DNA of 64,000 bases from Leisingera sp. S132. GTDB taxonomy: Bacteria > Pseudomonadota > Alphaproteobacteria > Rhodobacterales > Rhodobacteraceae. Each line of letters begins with the position of its first letter. Position 1 is the first letter of the stretch. The notes beneath the pieces were generated by a model. That model did not search any database. It saw only the letters and a list, made by a program, of their open reading frames with translations, and was not told where the DNA came from. The position numbers and the translations under genes were made by a program. The DNA is taken from contig NZ_CP083559.1 in the NCBI RefSeq assembly GCF_025144465.1, positions 1-64,000 of the forward strand, read 5' to 3'. This document shows positions 8,879 to 17,738 of this stretch, in pieces.

Positions 8879-10318
8879 ATGCTGATTACCCCCGTCCTCC
8901 TGTGCGGAGGCTCCGGAACCCGCCTGTGGCCCTTGTCGCGCAAGAGCTACCCCAAGCAGTTTGTCCCGATCATGGGCGAGGAGACCCTGTTTCAGGCCTC
9001 AGCGCGCCGCCTGTCCGGTGAAACCGGCAGCTTCCGCTTTGCCGCCCCCATGGTTCTGACCAATTCCGATTTCCGTTTCATCGTGACGGAACAGCTGCAG
9101 ACAGCCGGCATCGACCCCGGCGCCATCCTGATTGAACCGGACGGGCGCAACACCGGGCCGGCAGTGCTGGCAGCCGCCCTGCGCGCCCATTCCGAAACTG
9201 AAGAGGCGGTTCTCCTGGTGGCCCCGTCGGATCACGTGGTGCCGGACACCGCGGCGTTCCACGCAGCGGTGTCCCGCGGCCTTGAGGCGGTGGCCCAGGG
9301 CCAGCTGGTGACCTTCGGCATCACCCCCAGCCATGCAGAAACCGCCTATGGCTATCTCGAGCTTGCCGCCGCGGCGGACAGCGGCGGCGCGCCGGTGCCG
9401 CTCAAGCAGTTCGTGGAAAAGCCGGATGCGGCCCGCGCCGCCGACATGCTGGCGGCCGGCAATTTCAAGTGGAACGCAGGCATCTTCCTGTTCCGCGCCG
9501 CGGATATCATCGCCGCCTTTGCAGCCCATGCGCCGGCATTGATGGCCCCGGTGCAGGCGGCGCTGGATGAGGCGCGGCCGGACCTCGGCTTCCTGCGCCT
9601 CGCACCAAAGCCCTGGAGCCGCGCCGAAGACATTTCCATCGACTATGCGGTGATGGAAAAGGCGGAAAACCTCTCGGTTGTGCCCTTTGATGCGGCCTGG
9701 TCCGACCTTGGCGGCTGGGATGCGGTCTGGCGCGAAAGCGGGCCGGATGCGGACGGCGTTGTCACCAGCGGCGGCGCCACGGCAATTGACTGCCAGGACA
9801 CGCTCCTGCGCTCCGACAGCGAGCAGCTGGAGGTGGTCGGCATCGGACTGGACGGCATCATGGCAGTGGCGATGAATGACGCGGTGCTGGTGGCCGACAA
9901 ATCCCGCGCCCAGGATGTGAAGAAGGCGGTTGCCGCGCTGAAGAAAAAGGGCGCGGTCCAGGCCACCCAGTTCCCCAAGGACCACCGCCCCTGGGGCTGG
10001 TTCGAAAGCCTGGTGGTGGGCGACCGGTTCCAGGTCAAGCGAATCCTGGTGCACCCCGGCGCGGCGCTGAGCCTGCAGAGCCATGTGCACCGTTCCGAGC
10101 ACTGGATCGTTGTCGAGGGCACCGCCAAGGTGACGGTGGACGGCGAGGTGAAGCTCGTGACCGAGAACGAAAGCGTCTACGTGCCGCTGGGCTCGGTCCA
10201 CCGGATGGAGAACCCGGGCAAGGTGCCGATGGTCCTGATCGAGGTGCAGACCGGGGCCTATGTCGGAGAAGATGACATCATTCGTTATGAGGATGTCTAT
10301 GCCCGCGGCCAGGGATGA
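8879..10318 (+). CDS. manC: Mannose-1-phosphate guanylyltransferase / mannose-6-phosphate isomerase
   Basis: 479-aa bifunctional type II enzyme (ManC/AlgA/XanB family) that supplies GDP-mannose for polysaccharide synthesis. The N-terminal nucleotidyltransferase domain opens with the pyrophosphorylase signature LLCGGSGTRLWPLSRKSYPK (residues 7-26) and contains the sugar-nucleotide motif FVEKPD. The C-terminal cupin isomerase domain has PWGWFE and the metal-binding block QSHVHRSEHW (about 400-409), then HRMENPG. Length and domain order are typical and no key motif is missing. The gene stands alone between two intergenic regions. A degenerate copy of its first 40-50 bases and upstream sequence recurs at 10627, just before the next gene. 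Confidence 0.95.
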   Translation: MLITPVLLCGGSGTRLWPLSRKSYPKQFVPIMGEETLFQASARRLSGETGSFRFAAPMVLTNSDFRFIVTEQLQTAGIDPGAILIEPDGRNTGPAVLAAALRAHSETEEAVLLVAPSDHVVPDTAAFHAAVSRGLEAVAQGQLVTFGITPSHAETAYGYLELAAAADSGGAPVPLKQFVEKPDAARAADMLAAGNFKWNAGIFLFRAADIIAAFAAHAPALMAPVQAALDEARPDLGFLRLAPKPWSRAEDISIDYAVMEKAENLSVVPFDAAWSDLGGWDAVWRESGPDADGVVTSGGATAIDCQDTLLRSDSEQLEVVGIGLDGIMAVAMNDAVLVADKSRAQDVKKAVAALKKKGAVQATQFPKDHRPWGWFESLVVGDRFQVKRILVHPGAALSLQSHVHRSEHWIVVEGTAKVTVDGEVKLVTENESVYVPLGSVHRMENPGKVPMVLIEVQTGAYVGEDDIIRYEDVYARGQG

Positions 10319-10768
10319 GACGCGGCAGCGCTGATGAGCCGTTCAAGGGCCTGCATCAGACACCTGCCTGCCTTCTCCCCCCCGCCATAGGTCAAACGGC
10401 AGCCCTGTGTGCAGAGCACCGGGTGTGGCCCGGCCGGTTTGAAGCCTGCCAGGCAACGCTCTGGCCTGTATCGCTTGCTCCCTTCCGGACACGCCTTCCC
10501 CGCCCGCCTGCCAGAAGCCGTCCGCCAGGGTCCCGGCCATAAACCGCATGGTGAATTTATTGCCGCGGTTTCCCTCCTGAGGCTTGTCAGTGCGGCAGGC
10601 ATTTACTAGGACCGGAGGCAAGCGCACTTTGATCGAGTATTTTTTCATGCTGATTACTCCCGTCCTCTCGTGCGGAGGCGCCGGATCCCGTTTGCAACCG
10701 CGTTTCTGCGGGAAGGGCTTCGCAAGGCGAAAGGCAGCGCCGCTCCTGCCGGTTGCCGCCTCATTTTC
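10319..10768. other. Intergenic region containing a decayed manC start
   Basis: 450 bases with no gene I can support. The only recognisable content is the manC-like fragment near 10627-10740. The rest has several frames open on both strands but no conserved motif. Confidence 0.4.
10627..10740 (+). pseudogene. Degenerate duplicate of the manC 5' end
   Basis: TTTGATCGAGT followed by an ATG at 10647 and MLITPVLSCGGAGSRLQP closely repeats the manC upstream sequence and its start MLITPVLLCGGSGTRLWP at 8879. After about 18 codons the copy loses similarity and has no nucleotidyltransferase domain. It is best read as the scar of a duplication or recombination that joined a second manC start to the following glycosyltransferase region. 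Confidence 0.65.
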
Positions 10769-11920
10769 ATGACCCCGCTCATTCATGCGCAGAGTACTCA
10801 CCCCATTCCGCAGAAGGCCCCAAAAGATTTGCCCAAGCCGCTGAAGATACTCCACAGCTCCGAAACCATCCAAGGCGGAGTTGGCAGCTACCTGCGCATT
10901 CTCTCCGGAATGCCGGAGCAGGAGGCTGAGCAGATCTTTCTGATCCCGTCCAATCACCGGCGCCATCTGCTGCCAAATGATCCGCGGATCCGGACCTATC
11001 CGCAGAAGAAGCGCGGCCTGCGGGGATGCTGGCAGCAGGCCAAACACATCCGCCGCTGCATTCAGCAGGAAAAACCGGACATTCTCTTCCTGCATTCCAG
11101 CTTTGCCCTGATCGCGCTTGCCCTGCTGCGGCTGCGCGGGCTGGACCTGCCTGTTCTCTATTGCCCGCATGGCTGGGCCTTCAGCCGCTACGAGACTGGC
11201 AGCGTCAAGGCCAGGCTCACCGCTGCAGCCGAGGGGTTTCTGGCGGGCCTCGCTGACGTTTCCATCAGCATTTCCCGGCATGACTTGGAGCTTGCCAGGA
11301 CGCAGGGCTACCGCGGCCGCCATCAGCTGCTGGAAAACGCGGTGCCGGCCCCGGCGCAAGACGCGGCTTCGACGCTTTTTGCCGCAACCCCGGATGCGCT
11401 GAACGTTCTGTTTGTCGGCCGCCTGGACCGGCAGAAAGGATGCGACATCCTGTTCCCGGCGTTTGAGAAAGCCGCCAGGCAGCGCCCTGATCTGCGCCTG
11501 CATGTGGTGGGGGAAGCCGTGCGGGCTGACGGGAGCGGCGTTGCGGCCCCCGGACAGGTCAATTTTGCAGGATGGGTGGACAGCAGCGCGCTTGACAGCT
11601 GGTACCGCTCTGCCGACGTGCTTGTGGTGCCATCCAGATGGGAGGGGTTCGGGCTCGTCGTTGCAGAAGCAATGCGCAACGGCACCCCCGTGATCTGCAG
11701 CAGCAGAGGCGCGCTTCCTGATCTGGTCCGCGAGAACGAGACCGGACATATCTTCGCGCTGGAGGAAACAGCCTTGTGCAATTGCCTTCTCTCTCTCAGG
11801 AAAGAAGACCTGCGGGCCATGCGCACGGCCTGCCTGGAGACCTACAAGACGCGCTTTTCCATGGAACGCTTCACCCGGGACCTGATTGGTCTCTACAACG
11901 GCATGCTGAAGGCGGTATGA
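10769..11920 (+). CDS. Glycosyltransferase family 4 (GT-B) protein
   Basis: About 383 aa from the ATG at 10769; the same frame is open back to 10670, but that extension runs through the decayed manC sequence. GT-B retaining glycosyltransferase: the N-terminal domain contains SETIQGGVGSYLRIL (donor/acceptor glycine loop) and YCPHGWAFSRYETG. The C-terminal domain has the family-4 blocks LNVLFVGRLDRQKGCDIL, VNFAGWVDS, and the nucleotide-sugar site VVPSRWEGFGLVVAEAM. It presumably adds one sugar to the lipid-linked repeat unit. The start codon lacks a convincing Shine-Dalgarno. Its stop overlaps the sulfotransferase start (ATGATG), making a polycistron that extends through the flippase gene. Confidence 0.85.
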   Translation: MTPLIHAQSTHPIPQKAPKDLPKPLKILHSSETIQGGVGSYLRILSGMPEQEAEQIFLIPSNHRRHLLPNDPRIRTYPQKKRGLRGCWQQAKHIRRCIQQEKPDILFLHSSFALIALALLRLRGLDLPVLYCPHGWAFSRYETGSVKARLTAAAEGFLAGLADVSISISRHDLELARTQGYRGRHQLLENAVPAPAQDAASTLFAATPDALNVLFVGRLDRQKGCDILFPAFEKAARQRPDLRLHVVGEAVRADGSGVAAPGQVNFAGWVDSSALDSWYRSADVLVVPSRWEGFGLVVAEAMRNGTPVICSSRGALPDLVRENETGHIFALEETALCNCLLSLRKEDLRAMRTACLETYKTRFSMERFTRDLIGLYNGMLKAV

Positions 11921-12825
11921 TGGCTGATCTGACATGGCTGCCCAACTTCCTGATTGCAGGCGCCCCCAAGGCCGGGACGTCCTCCTTGCAGCGCTGGATT
12001 GCCGACCACCCCGATGCCTTCGGCTCAACCGACAAGGAAACCTATTTCCTGGTGGATCCGGGCACGCATATGCACCGGCCCGGTTTTCACGTGTCCCAGG
12101 GGCTTGAAACCTGGCAGGCACAGTTCCCGGTGCCCCCCGGCAGCCGCCCGAAAATCATCGTGGAATCGACCCCCGCCTATATCTACTACCAGACCGCGCT
12201 GCAGGTGGCGCCCGACTTGCCGAGCCGGCCCAAATGCCTGTTCATCCTGCGCGAGCCCGGGGCGCAGATCCATTCGCTGTACAGCTATTTCCGTGACAAT
12301 TGGGACTGGGTGCCGGCAGATATGGGGTTTGCGGAGTTCCTGGAGGCCGCGCGGCAGGGCAGCCATGGCTTCAAGGGCAACGAACTGGCCCGCAACGCCT
12401 TCGCGCATGCCCGTTACATAGACTTTCTCGAGCCATGGCAGGCGCGCCTCGGAGAGGACCGGATGATGGTGGCCACCTTCGACGAGCTGAAGAGCGACCA
12501 GCGCGGGCTGACCCGGCGTGTGGCGGAGTGGCTTGGCCTCGACCCGGGTTTTTACGAGGACTACGGGTTTCCGCGCGAGAACGAGACCTACACCCCCAGG
12601 AACAGGGCTCTGCAGTCGCTGAATGTGAAACTCCGCAGCCATCTTCCCAAGGGCCGCGCCTATGAGCTGGCCCGCGGCATCTACCGCCGGCTGAACACGC
12701 AGAAGCGGCGCGGGCCGCAAGACGGCGACAAGCAGCTTATCGCCAGCCTGGGGCAGGAATTTGCCGGCAGCAACCGCCGCCTGGCCGGCCGGTTCGGCCT
12801 GGACCTGCGCAGCTGGCCGGTGTGA
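11917..12825 (+). CDS. Sulfotransferase (PAPS-dependent)
   Basis: 302-aa cytoplasmic sulfotransferase. The 5'-phosphosulfate-binding loop is FLIAGAPKAGTSSLQRWI (about residues 11-28), and the 3'-phosphate-binding block is CLFILREPGAQIHSLYSYF, as in the Sulfotransfer_1/3 families. A WLGLDPGFYEDY segment in the second half is typical of the acceptor-side helices. The start at 11917 (or the adjacent ATG at 11920) overlaps the glycosyltransferase stop. It is one of several sulfotransferase-type proteins in the window, consistent with a sulfated polysaccharide; the acceptor is unknown. Confidence 0.85.
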   Translation: MMADLTWLPNFLIAGAPKAGTSSLQRWIADHPDAFGSTDKETYFLVDPGTHMHRPGFHVSQGLETWQAQFPVPPGSRPKIIVESTPAYIYYQTALQVAPDLPSRPKCLFILREPGAQIHSLYSYFRDNWDWVPADMGFAEFLEAARQGSHGFKGNELARNAFAHARYIDFLEPWQARLGEDRMMVATFDELKSDQRGLTRRVAEWLGLDPGFYEDYGFPRENETYTPRNRALQSLNVKLRSHLPKGRAYELARGIYRRLNTQKRRGPQDGDKQLIASLGQEFAGSNRRLAGRFGLDLRSWPV

Positions 12826-12850
12826 ACGGATATGCAGGAATGGAAACGCC

Positions 12851-13645
12851 ATGGGCATTGTTGATCAGGCAAAGGCGCTGCGGGCGATCGCCAGCCAGCG
12901 CCTGCTGCCGCAGAAGTTTGTGTTTCACCACGTGCCGAAATGCGGCGGGACATCCGTAGGGCGCGCCCTGCGCAAGCGCTACATCCTCAGCCAGGCCACG
13001 GTCACACCGGAATCGAGCTACCGCGCCTTTGAAGCCTTCACCGGCCGCAGCGACCGGGAGCAGATGCTGATCGACGTGCTGGACCTGCGCGAGCAGATGC
13101 TGCTCTACCATCTGTACGAAGGGGTCAGGGGAATCTCGCTGCATGTGCGGTTTTCCGAACATGCCCGCGCCCGGTTCGGCGGCAGCTACAAGTTCGTCAC
13201 CATTCTCAGGGACCCGGTGGAGCGTTTCGTGTCGCATTACCACTGGAGCCACGGCAAGCCGGAAGCCCACGCACGGATCGAAGAGGACTTCCCGGCCTTT
13301 CTCAAAACCGAGCGCGCCCGCCGCATCGGCGCCACCTACGCGGAATATTTCTGCGGCCTGCCCAAGGAGATCCCGCCGTATTCCGATGACGCGGTGGCCG
13401 CCGCCATCGCCAACCTGGCGCACTTCCAGGTGATCGGCCGCCTGGACCGGCTGGATCTCTTCGAGCAGGATCTCAGGCGGGAACTGGGCGTGCGCATACG
13501 CATCGGCCACGAAAACAAGGGCAAACCGCAGGCCCGCCGCAAGAGCGAGCTGGACAGCCCGGAGCTGCGGGCGCAGATCGAGGCGCTCTGCGCCCCCGAT
13601 CTCGCAGTGTGGAATGCGGCTTTCGGGCCGCAGGCAGCGGCATGA
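12851..13645 (+). CDS. Sulfotransferase 2-family protein
   Basis: 264-aa protein of the Sulfotransfer_2 type, related to carbohydrate 2-O/6-O sulfotransferases. The phosphosulfate loop reads FVFHHVPKCGGTSVGRAL (about residues 21-38) and the phosphate-binding block FVTILRDPVERFVSHYHW. The C-terminal part is charged and helical. Start at ATG 12851, 25 bases after the previous stop. The stop overlaps the following flippase gene by 4 bp, so it lies within the glycosyltransferase-sulfotransferase-flippase operon. Probably sulfates the repeat unit before export. Confidence 0.82.
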   Translation: MGIVDQAKALRAIASQRLLPQKFVFHHVPKCGGTSVGRALRKRYILSQATVTPESSYRAFEAFTGRSDREQMLIDVLDLREQMLLYHLYEGVRGISLHVRFSEHARARFGGSYKFVTILRDPVERFVSHYHWSHGKPEAHARIEEDFPAFLKTERARRIGATYAEYFCGLPKEIPPYSDDAVAAAIANLAHFQVIGRLDRLDLFEQDLRRELGVRIRIGHENKGKPQARRKSELDSPELRAQIEALCAPDLAVWNAAFGPQAAA

Positions 13646-14895
13646 CGCAGGCCTCCGGCGGCGCAGGCAGAAGCCGCAGCCTGGTGAGCTGGGGCCTGCT
13701 CGGCCAGGCCGCCTACGTGGCCACTCAATTCGTGCTCCTGGTCGCGCTGGCGCGTTTTTCAAGCGTTGAAACCGTTGGCTACTTTGGCCTCGCCAGCGCC
13801 ATCATCATTCCGGTCTACTGGCTGATGCGGCTGGATCTGCGGGTCAATCTGGCCTCGGATTCCGCGCAGCGCTACCGCTTCAGTGAATTCCTTCTGCTGC
13901 TCGCGGGCACGATGGCGCTGGCCTATCTGGTCCTGGCCGGGCTGGCACTGACGGTGTTCGACCCGGCAGCCCGCCCGGTCCTGCTGCTGTTCGGGCTTGC
14001 CAAACTGGCGGAAACCTTCAGCGAGCTTTGCTACGGCATGTTCCAGAAGGAGCACCGGATGACGCGCGTTGCCCGGTCGCAGATCCTGCGCGGCACGCTC
14101 AGCATGGTACTGTTTGGTGCGGTCATGGCCCTGACGCGGAACGCCGCCGCCGGCTTTCTGTCGCTCTGCCTGGTCTGGGCCGGGATGCTTTTGTGTTTCG
14201 ACCTGCCCGCGGCCATCCGCACCGCGCAGCGGCTGGGAGACTGGGGACCGCCCCGGCGCGCGCGCATGCTGGACCTGTTCCGCCGCTCCCTGCCGCTGGG
14301 GATGAACGGGCTGCTGTCGGCCCTGCAGGGCAACATGCCGCGCTATGCGGCCGAACGGCTGATCGGGATCGCCGCCCTGGGCCAGCTGACCGTGGTGCTC
14401 TATGCCATGCAGGCGATGACCACCGTGGCGATGGCCGCCAGCCACTCCCTGACCGCAACCTTTGCGCGCCAGGCACAGGAGGGCAACCGGACCGGGTTCT
14501 TCCGGACTTTGCACAAGCTCCTGGCGGCGGTCTGGATGATGGCGCTGGCCGCCACCGCAGCGGCCGCCCTTTGGGGGGACTGGATTCTGACGGCGGTTTT
14601 CGGGCCGGACTTTGCCGGGCTGGGCCTGGTGCTGACGATTGCCGTGTTCGGCGCCGGCCTGCGGGCCAGTGTTCTGGTCCTGCAGGGCGCGCTGCTGGCC
14701 GCGCGGCGTTTTGGCCGCAACCTGCAAGTGCGGGCCGCGATGCTGTGCCTGATGGCCCTGCTGTGCGCGGCCGGCGGCTGGGCCGGCGGGCTCACCGGCA
14801 TCGCGGCCGGCATGTCCGCCAGTTTCCTGATGCACTCCGGCCTGCTGTGGCTGGCGCTGCGCAGGGAACCGTTCGGCACACCCGGCGCGGCCTGA
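13642..14895 (+). CDS. Wzx-like polysaccharide flippase
   Basis: 417-aa integral membrane protein with about 12 hydrophobic segments, beginning with SWGLLGQAAYVATQFVLLVALARFSS, the characteristic opening of the MOP/Wzx (oligosaccharide flippase, polysaccharide biosynthesis) superfamily. A conserved-looking loop near residue 220-240 (RRSLPLGMNGLLSALQGNMPRY) resembles the seventh-helix entry of Wzx proteins. It would flip the undecaprenyl-linked repeat unit to the periplasm. The ATG overlaps the sulfotransferase stop (ATGA). A polymerase-like membrane protein follows after 156 bases. Confidence 0.82.
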   Translation: MTQASGGAGRSRSLVSWGLLGQAAYVATQFVLLVALARFSSVETVGYFGLASAIIIPVYWLMRLDLRVNLASDSAQRYRFSEFLLLLAGTMALAYLVLAGLALTVFDPAARPVLLLFGLAKLAETFSELCYGMFQKEHRMTRVARSQILRGTLSMVLFGAVMALTRNAAAGFLSLCLVWAGMLLCFDLPAAIRTAQRLGDWGPPRRARMLDLFRRSLPLGMNGLLSALQGNMPRYAAERLIGIAALGQLTVVLYAMQAMTTVAMAASHSLTATFARQAQEGNRTGFFRTLHKLLAAVWMMALAATAAAALWGDWILTAVFGPDFAGLGLVLTIAVFGAGLRASVLVLQGALLAARRFGRNLQVRAAMLCLMALLCAAGGWAGGLTGIAAGMSASFLMHSGLLWLALRREPFGTPGAA

Positions 14896-15051
14896 ATGCC
14901 GGAGTTTCCGCGCCTTCCAGCCCGGCCAGAAACAGGATGAGATCAAGCCGGATATGCTCTAACACTCGGTTGGGGCCGCAACGGCGGGACTGAACCGGCC
15001 CCGGGCGGCAACAGCATCACAGCGTTCCGGACAGCTTTGAGGAGAAGCACT

Positions 15052-16425
15052 ATGGGCAGCGATTACATCTTGGCTTGGGCCGCCTGGATGATGAGCTTTG
15101 CTGCATGGCTTGCGATGGCAGGCCTGACCGTGCGGCTGCGGAGCGGGGCGCTGTTCGCAACGGTCATCGCGGTCTTCGTCTCGATGATTGCGCGCCCGCC
15201 CATCGTGCTGTTTGGCCTCAGCAGCCCGATTCCATCTGCCTGGTTTGCCGGGCAAGAGCCTGGCACATTTGCCCTGGGATCCGCGGTCTCCTGCATCTGG
15301 ATCCTGGTGCTGACGCTGTCCTTCGCCTTCTGGACCTCCGCAGGGGTGCCCGGAAAAGGGCTGTTTCCCAGAGGCAGCCGCGCCTTGCGGCCTGGCGTGC
15401 TGCTGTTCTGGGGCGGCGCGCTGATCGCTGTTTCTGCCGGGATCACCTTTTACCTGGTGGCGGTGTCCGGCGGTTTTGCCGCCTTTCAGTTTGCGGTGAA
15501 GGTGTCCAAGGATTTCGCCGGGGCCTACATGCTCCGCCATATCGGAACACTTGGCCTGCTGCTGGTCATGATCGCGCTGATTTCCTTTGCCCGCCCGCGC
15601 GGCACCGGCCGTGCACAGGGCCGTGCACAGGGCCGCAGACCGGGCCGCAGACCGGGCCGCAGACCGGGCGGGCTGTTCTGGCTTTCAGCGGCGGCGCTGC
15701 TGCTTGGCCTGGCCACCAACTTCCTGTGGGGCAACAGGTACAACATCGCGCTCATTCTGATCGGGCTGGCCTTTTCCTGGCACTATCACGTCCGGCGCCT
15801 TTCGCCAGTGCGGGCAGCCGTACTCGGCCTCTGCTCGGTTGCTGCCCTGCAAGGGCTCAGAATGCTGAGAACCGCTCTGTTCAGCGAAAATGTCGGCCGC
15901 GACCTGTCGGGCGGCATGCCGTTCTGGCAGGAGATCTCCCTATCGCTGCATTTCCAGGAATTCGACGCAATGCTGCTGGCAATCCGGGATGCCGGCAGCC
16001 TGTTTGATTTCCGCCACGGCGCGGATTTTCTGAACGGATTGCTGAGCTGGGTGCCCAGAGCCCTTTTCCCTTCCAAAGAGACCTTCCATATCGGCGGGTG
16101 GCTGCGGCAGGTTTATGAACCCCACACCATCAATGGCTGGCCCCCGGCCTTGCCCGGGGCCTGGTACATCAATTTCGGATCGCTCGGCATCATTCTGGGG
16201 GCCATTCTGTCCGGCTTCCTGCTGGCGGTTTTTGATGCGCATTACCGCGACAAATCCAGCCCTTGGAACACGGTCATGGGGGTGATGCTGCCGCTTCTGA
16301 TAGCGGGCGGCGGGATATCGATGGGATTGCCGCAGCAAATCTTCATGACGGTATTGCCGCTCTGGGTTCTCTGCCTTCTGGCGCATGGCACACCGCGCCT
16401 TCAAGCCACGCCCGGCACCGCCTGA
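15052..16425 (+). CDS. Wzy-like polysaccharide polymerase
   Basis: 457-aa protein with about 10-12 predicted membrane helices and a periplasmic segment LLSWVPRALFPSKETFHIGGW. A PR-hydrophobic-P-K motif like this is typical of O-antigen/oligosaccharide repeat-unit polymerases. GAGGAGA Shine-Dalgarno supports ATG 15052. A cytoplasmic loop carries a low-complexity stretch, (GRAQ)2(GRRP)3, from codon 186, encoded by a 12-bp tandem repeat. Together with the flippase, the Wzc-like kinase and the Wza-like lipoprotein it completes a Wzx/Wzy-dependent assembly line. Polymerases diverge rapidly, so the call rests on topology, motif and neighbourhood. Confidence 0.72.
   Translation: MGSDYILAWAAWMMSFAAWLAMAGLTVRLRSGALFATVIAVFVSMIARPPIVLFGLSSPIPSAWFAGQEPGTFALGSAVSCIWILVLTLSFAFWTSAGVPGKGLFPRGSRALRPGVLLFWGGALIAVSAGITFYLVAVSGGFAAFQFAVKVSKDFAGAYMLRHIGTLGLLLVMIALISFARPRGTGRAQGRAQGRRPGRRPGRRPGGLFWLSAAALLLGLATNFLWGNRYNIALILIGLAFSWHYHVRRLSPVRAAVLGLCSVAALQGLRMLRTALFSENVGRDLSGGMPFWQEISLSLHFQEFDAMLLAIRDAGSLFDFRHGADFLNGLLSWVPRALFPSKETFHIGGWLRQVYEPHTINGWPPALPGAWYINFGSLGIILGAILSGFLLAVFDAHYRDKSSPWNTVMGVMLPLLIAGGGISMGLPQQIFMTVLPLWVLCLLAHGTPRLQATPGTA
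15607..15666 (+). repeat. 12-bp tandem repeat inside the polymerase gene
   Basis: Five consecutive 12-base units: two of GGCCGTGCACAG and three of GGCCGCAGACCG. They are in frame and encode GRAQ or GRRP. Copy-number change would add or remove four residues of a basic cytoplasmic loop without shifting the frame. Confidence 0.9.
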
Positions 16426-16456
16426 TTCAAGCCCGCGCCGGGGCAAACAGCCGGAT

Positions 16457-17692
16457 TCAGGCCTGATGCCCGGCCAGCGCTGTCCCGTAGATCTCCAGCA
16501 GCCGCGCCACATGCCGCTCCGGCGAGACGAAGTCCCGCAGCGGCGCCGGGTCGAAACCGGGCACCGCGGCCAGTTTGCCGATGGCTTCGGCCAGGGCGGC
16601 GGGCGAGGCATCGCGGCAGAGGATGCCGTTGACACCGTCCTGAACAAATTCCGCTGCCGCCGACCAGGCGCCGGTGATGACCGGGCGGCCCTGCCCCAGG
16701 GCTTCGGCCGGTGTCAAACCGAAGGTTTCATACCACAGGCTGGGAAACACCAGGGCGCGGGAGCGCGCAATCCACGCCTCGACCTCTGCCGGCGATGCCC
16801 AGCCGGTGATCTCTGCCGCGGGATTGATCCTGCGCACATGCTCCGCGTCCGGCCCGTCGCCGACAAAGACCGCCCTGACCCCGGCCAGCTTCGCCGCCTC
16901 GGCAAAGATCCGGGCGCCCTTTTCCGGCGACATCCGGCCGATGAACAGAAAGATGTCCTGATCCTGCGCCGGCGCCGCCGGCATATCCGGAAAGACCACG
17001 GGATTGGGCACATAATGCATCCGGGCGCCGCCGGGCAGATAGGGGGCCATCACCTTGCGCTGGAGGTCCGAGATATAGATGATGTCGCGCAGGCCCGACG
17101 GCAGCTGCCCCGGCCCCCGCGTGACCGCCTGCCGGACGGCCCGCCAGGCCTTGTGCGCCGGGTGGCGCACATCGCAATTGGTCCTGAGGCAGCCGGCGCT
17201 CAGCGCCTTTCTGGTGCAGATCTCATGCTTCTTGAAATCATAGAACCCCCCGTTCGGACAGGCCAGGAAGTACTCGTGCATCGTGTAGACGGCGGCCAGC
17301 GCGCCGCCGGCCAGCTCCGGCCCGATGGAAGGAGAGAGCGCCTTGGCATAGCCATGGCAGTGAAGGACGGCCGAGGCCGGATCAAACTCCTGTGCCAGCG
17401 CCGCCAGTTCCCGCCGCGCACGGGTGTTCCAGATCCCGCGCGCCGCCGCCTTCAGACGGCTGGGGTCGGACAGGATATCCTTCTGATCCAGAAGCACGAC
17501 ACGGATCCCGTGCTCTTCCAGCCGCGCGTCGGCCGGCCCGGCCGCGGCGAAATAGGTCACATCCAGGCCCGTGGCGGCAAGCAGCAGCGCGCTTTCGATG
17601 GCCACCTTGGCCTGACCGCCGTTGATATGGGCAAAATCATAGGCGACGATCACGCTCTTCAGGCCGCCGCGGCCGGGTACTGCCTTGCTCAT
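16457..17692 (-). CDS. Glycosyltransferase family 4 (GT-B) protein
   Basis: 411-aa GT-B glycosyltransferase. The N-terminal domain has SVIVAYDFAHINGGQAKVAIESA, with the glycine-rich donor loop. The middle region contains a Cys-rich acceptor-side insert (CTRKALSAGCLRTNCDVRH) with three cysteines seen in a subset of GT4 enzymes. The C-terminal domain contains IFLFIGRMSPEKGARIF, AVFVGDGPD, and the nucleotide-sugar block VFPSLWYETFGLTPAEAL. Convergent with the polymerase gene (31-bp gap) and the last gene of the leftward export operon whose start is near 21.9 kb, with 46 bases after the Wza-like gene. Likely adds one residue of the repeat unit. Confidence 0.87.
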   Translation of the reverse strand: MSKAVPGRGGLKSVIVAYDFAHINGGQAKVAIESALLLAATGLDVTYFAAAGPADARLEEHGIRVVLLDQKDILSDPSRLKAAARGIWNTRARRELAALAQEFDPASAVLHCHGYAKALSPSIGPELAGGALAAVYTMHEYFLACPNGGFYDFKKHEICTRKALSAGCLRTNCDVRHPAHKAWRAVRQAVTRGPGQLPSGLRDIIYISDLQRKVMAPYLPGGARMHYVPNPVVFPDMPAAPAQDQDIFLFIGRMSPEKGARIFAEAAKLAGVRAVFVGDGPDAEHVRRINPAAEITGWASPAEVEAWIARSRALVFPSLWYETFGLTPAEALGQGRPVITGAWSAAAEFVQDGVNGILCRDASPAALAEAIGKLAAVPGFDPAPLRDFVSPERHVARLLEIYGTALAGHQA

Positions 17693-17738
17693 TTCAGCCT
17701 CACCTTCCGCGGGATCGTCCAGCGCCCCTGCCTTATCC

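Noticed and set aside
10343..12121. Long minus-strand frame opposite the glycosyltransferase
   Set aside because: No recognisable domain and strongly biased composition; the plus-strand GT4 with full motifs explains the sequence.
4918..14963. Common ATGCTCTAA sequence upstream of yjbH copy 1 and the polymerase gene
   Set aside because: Only nine bases are shared, with no further alignment around them; chance is sufficient.
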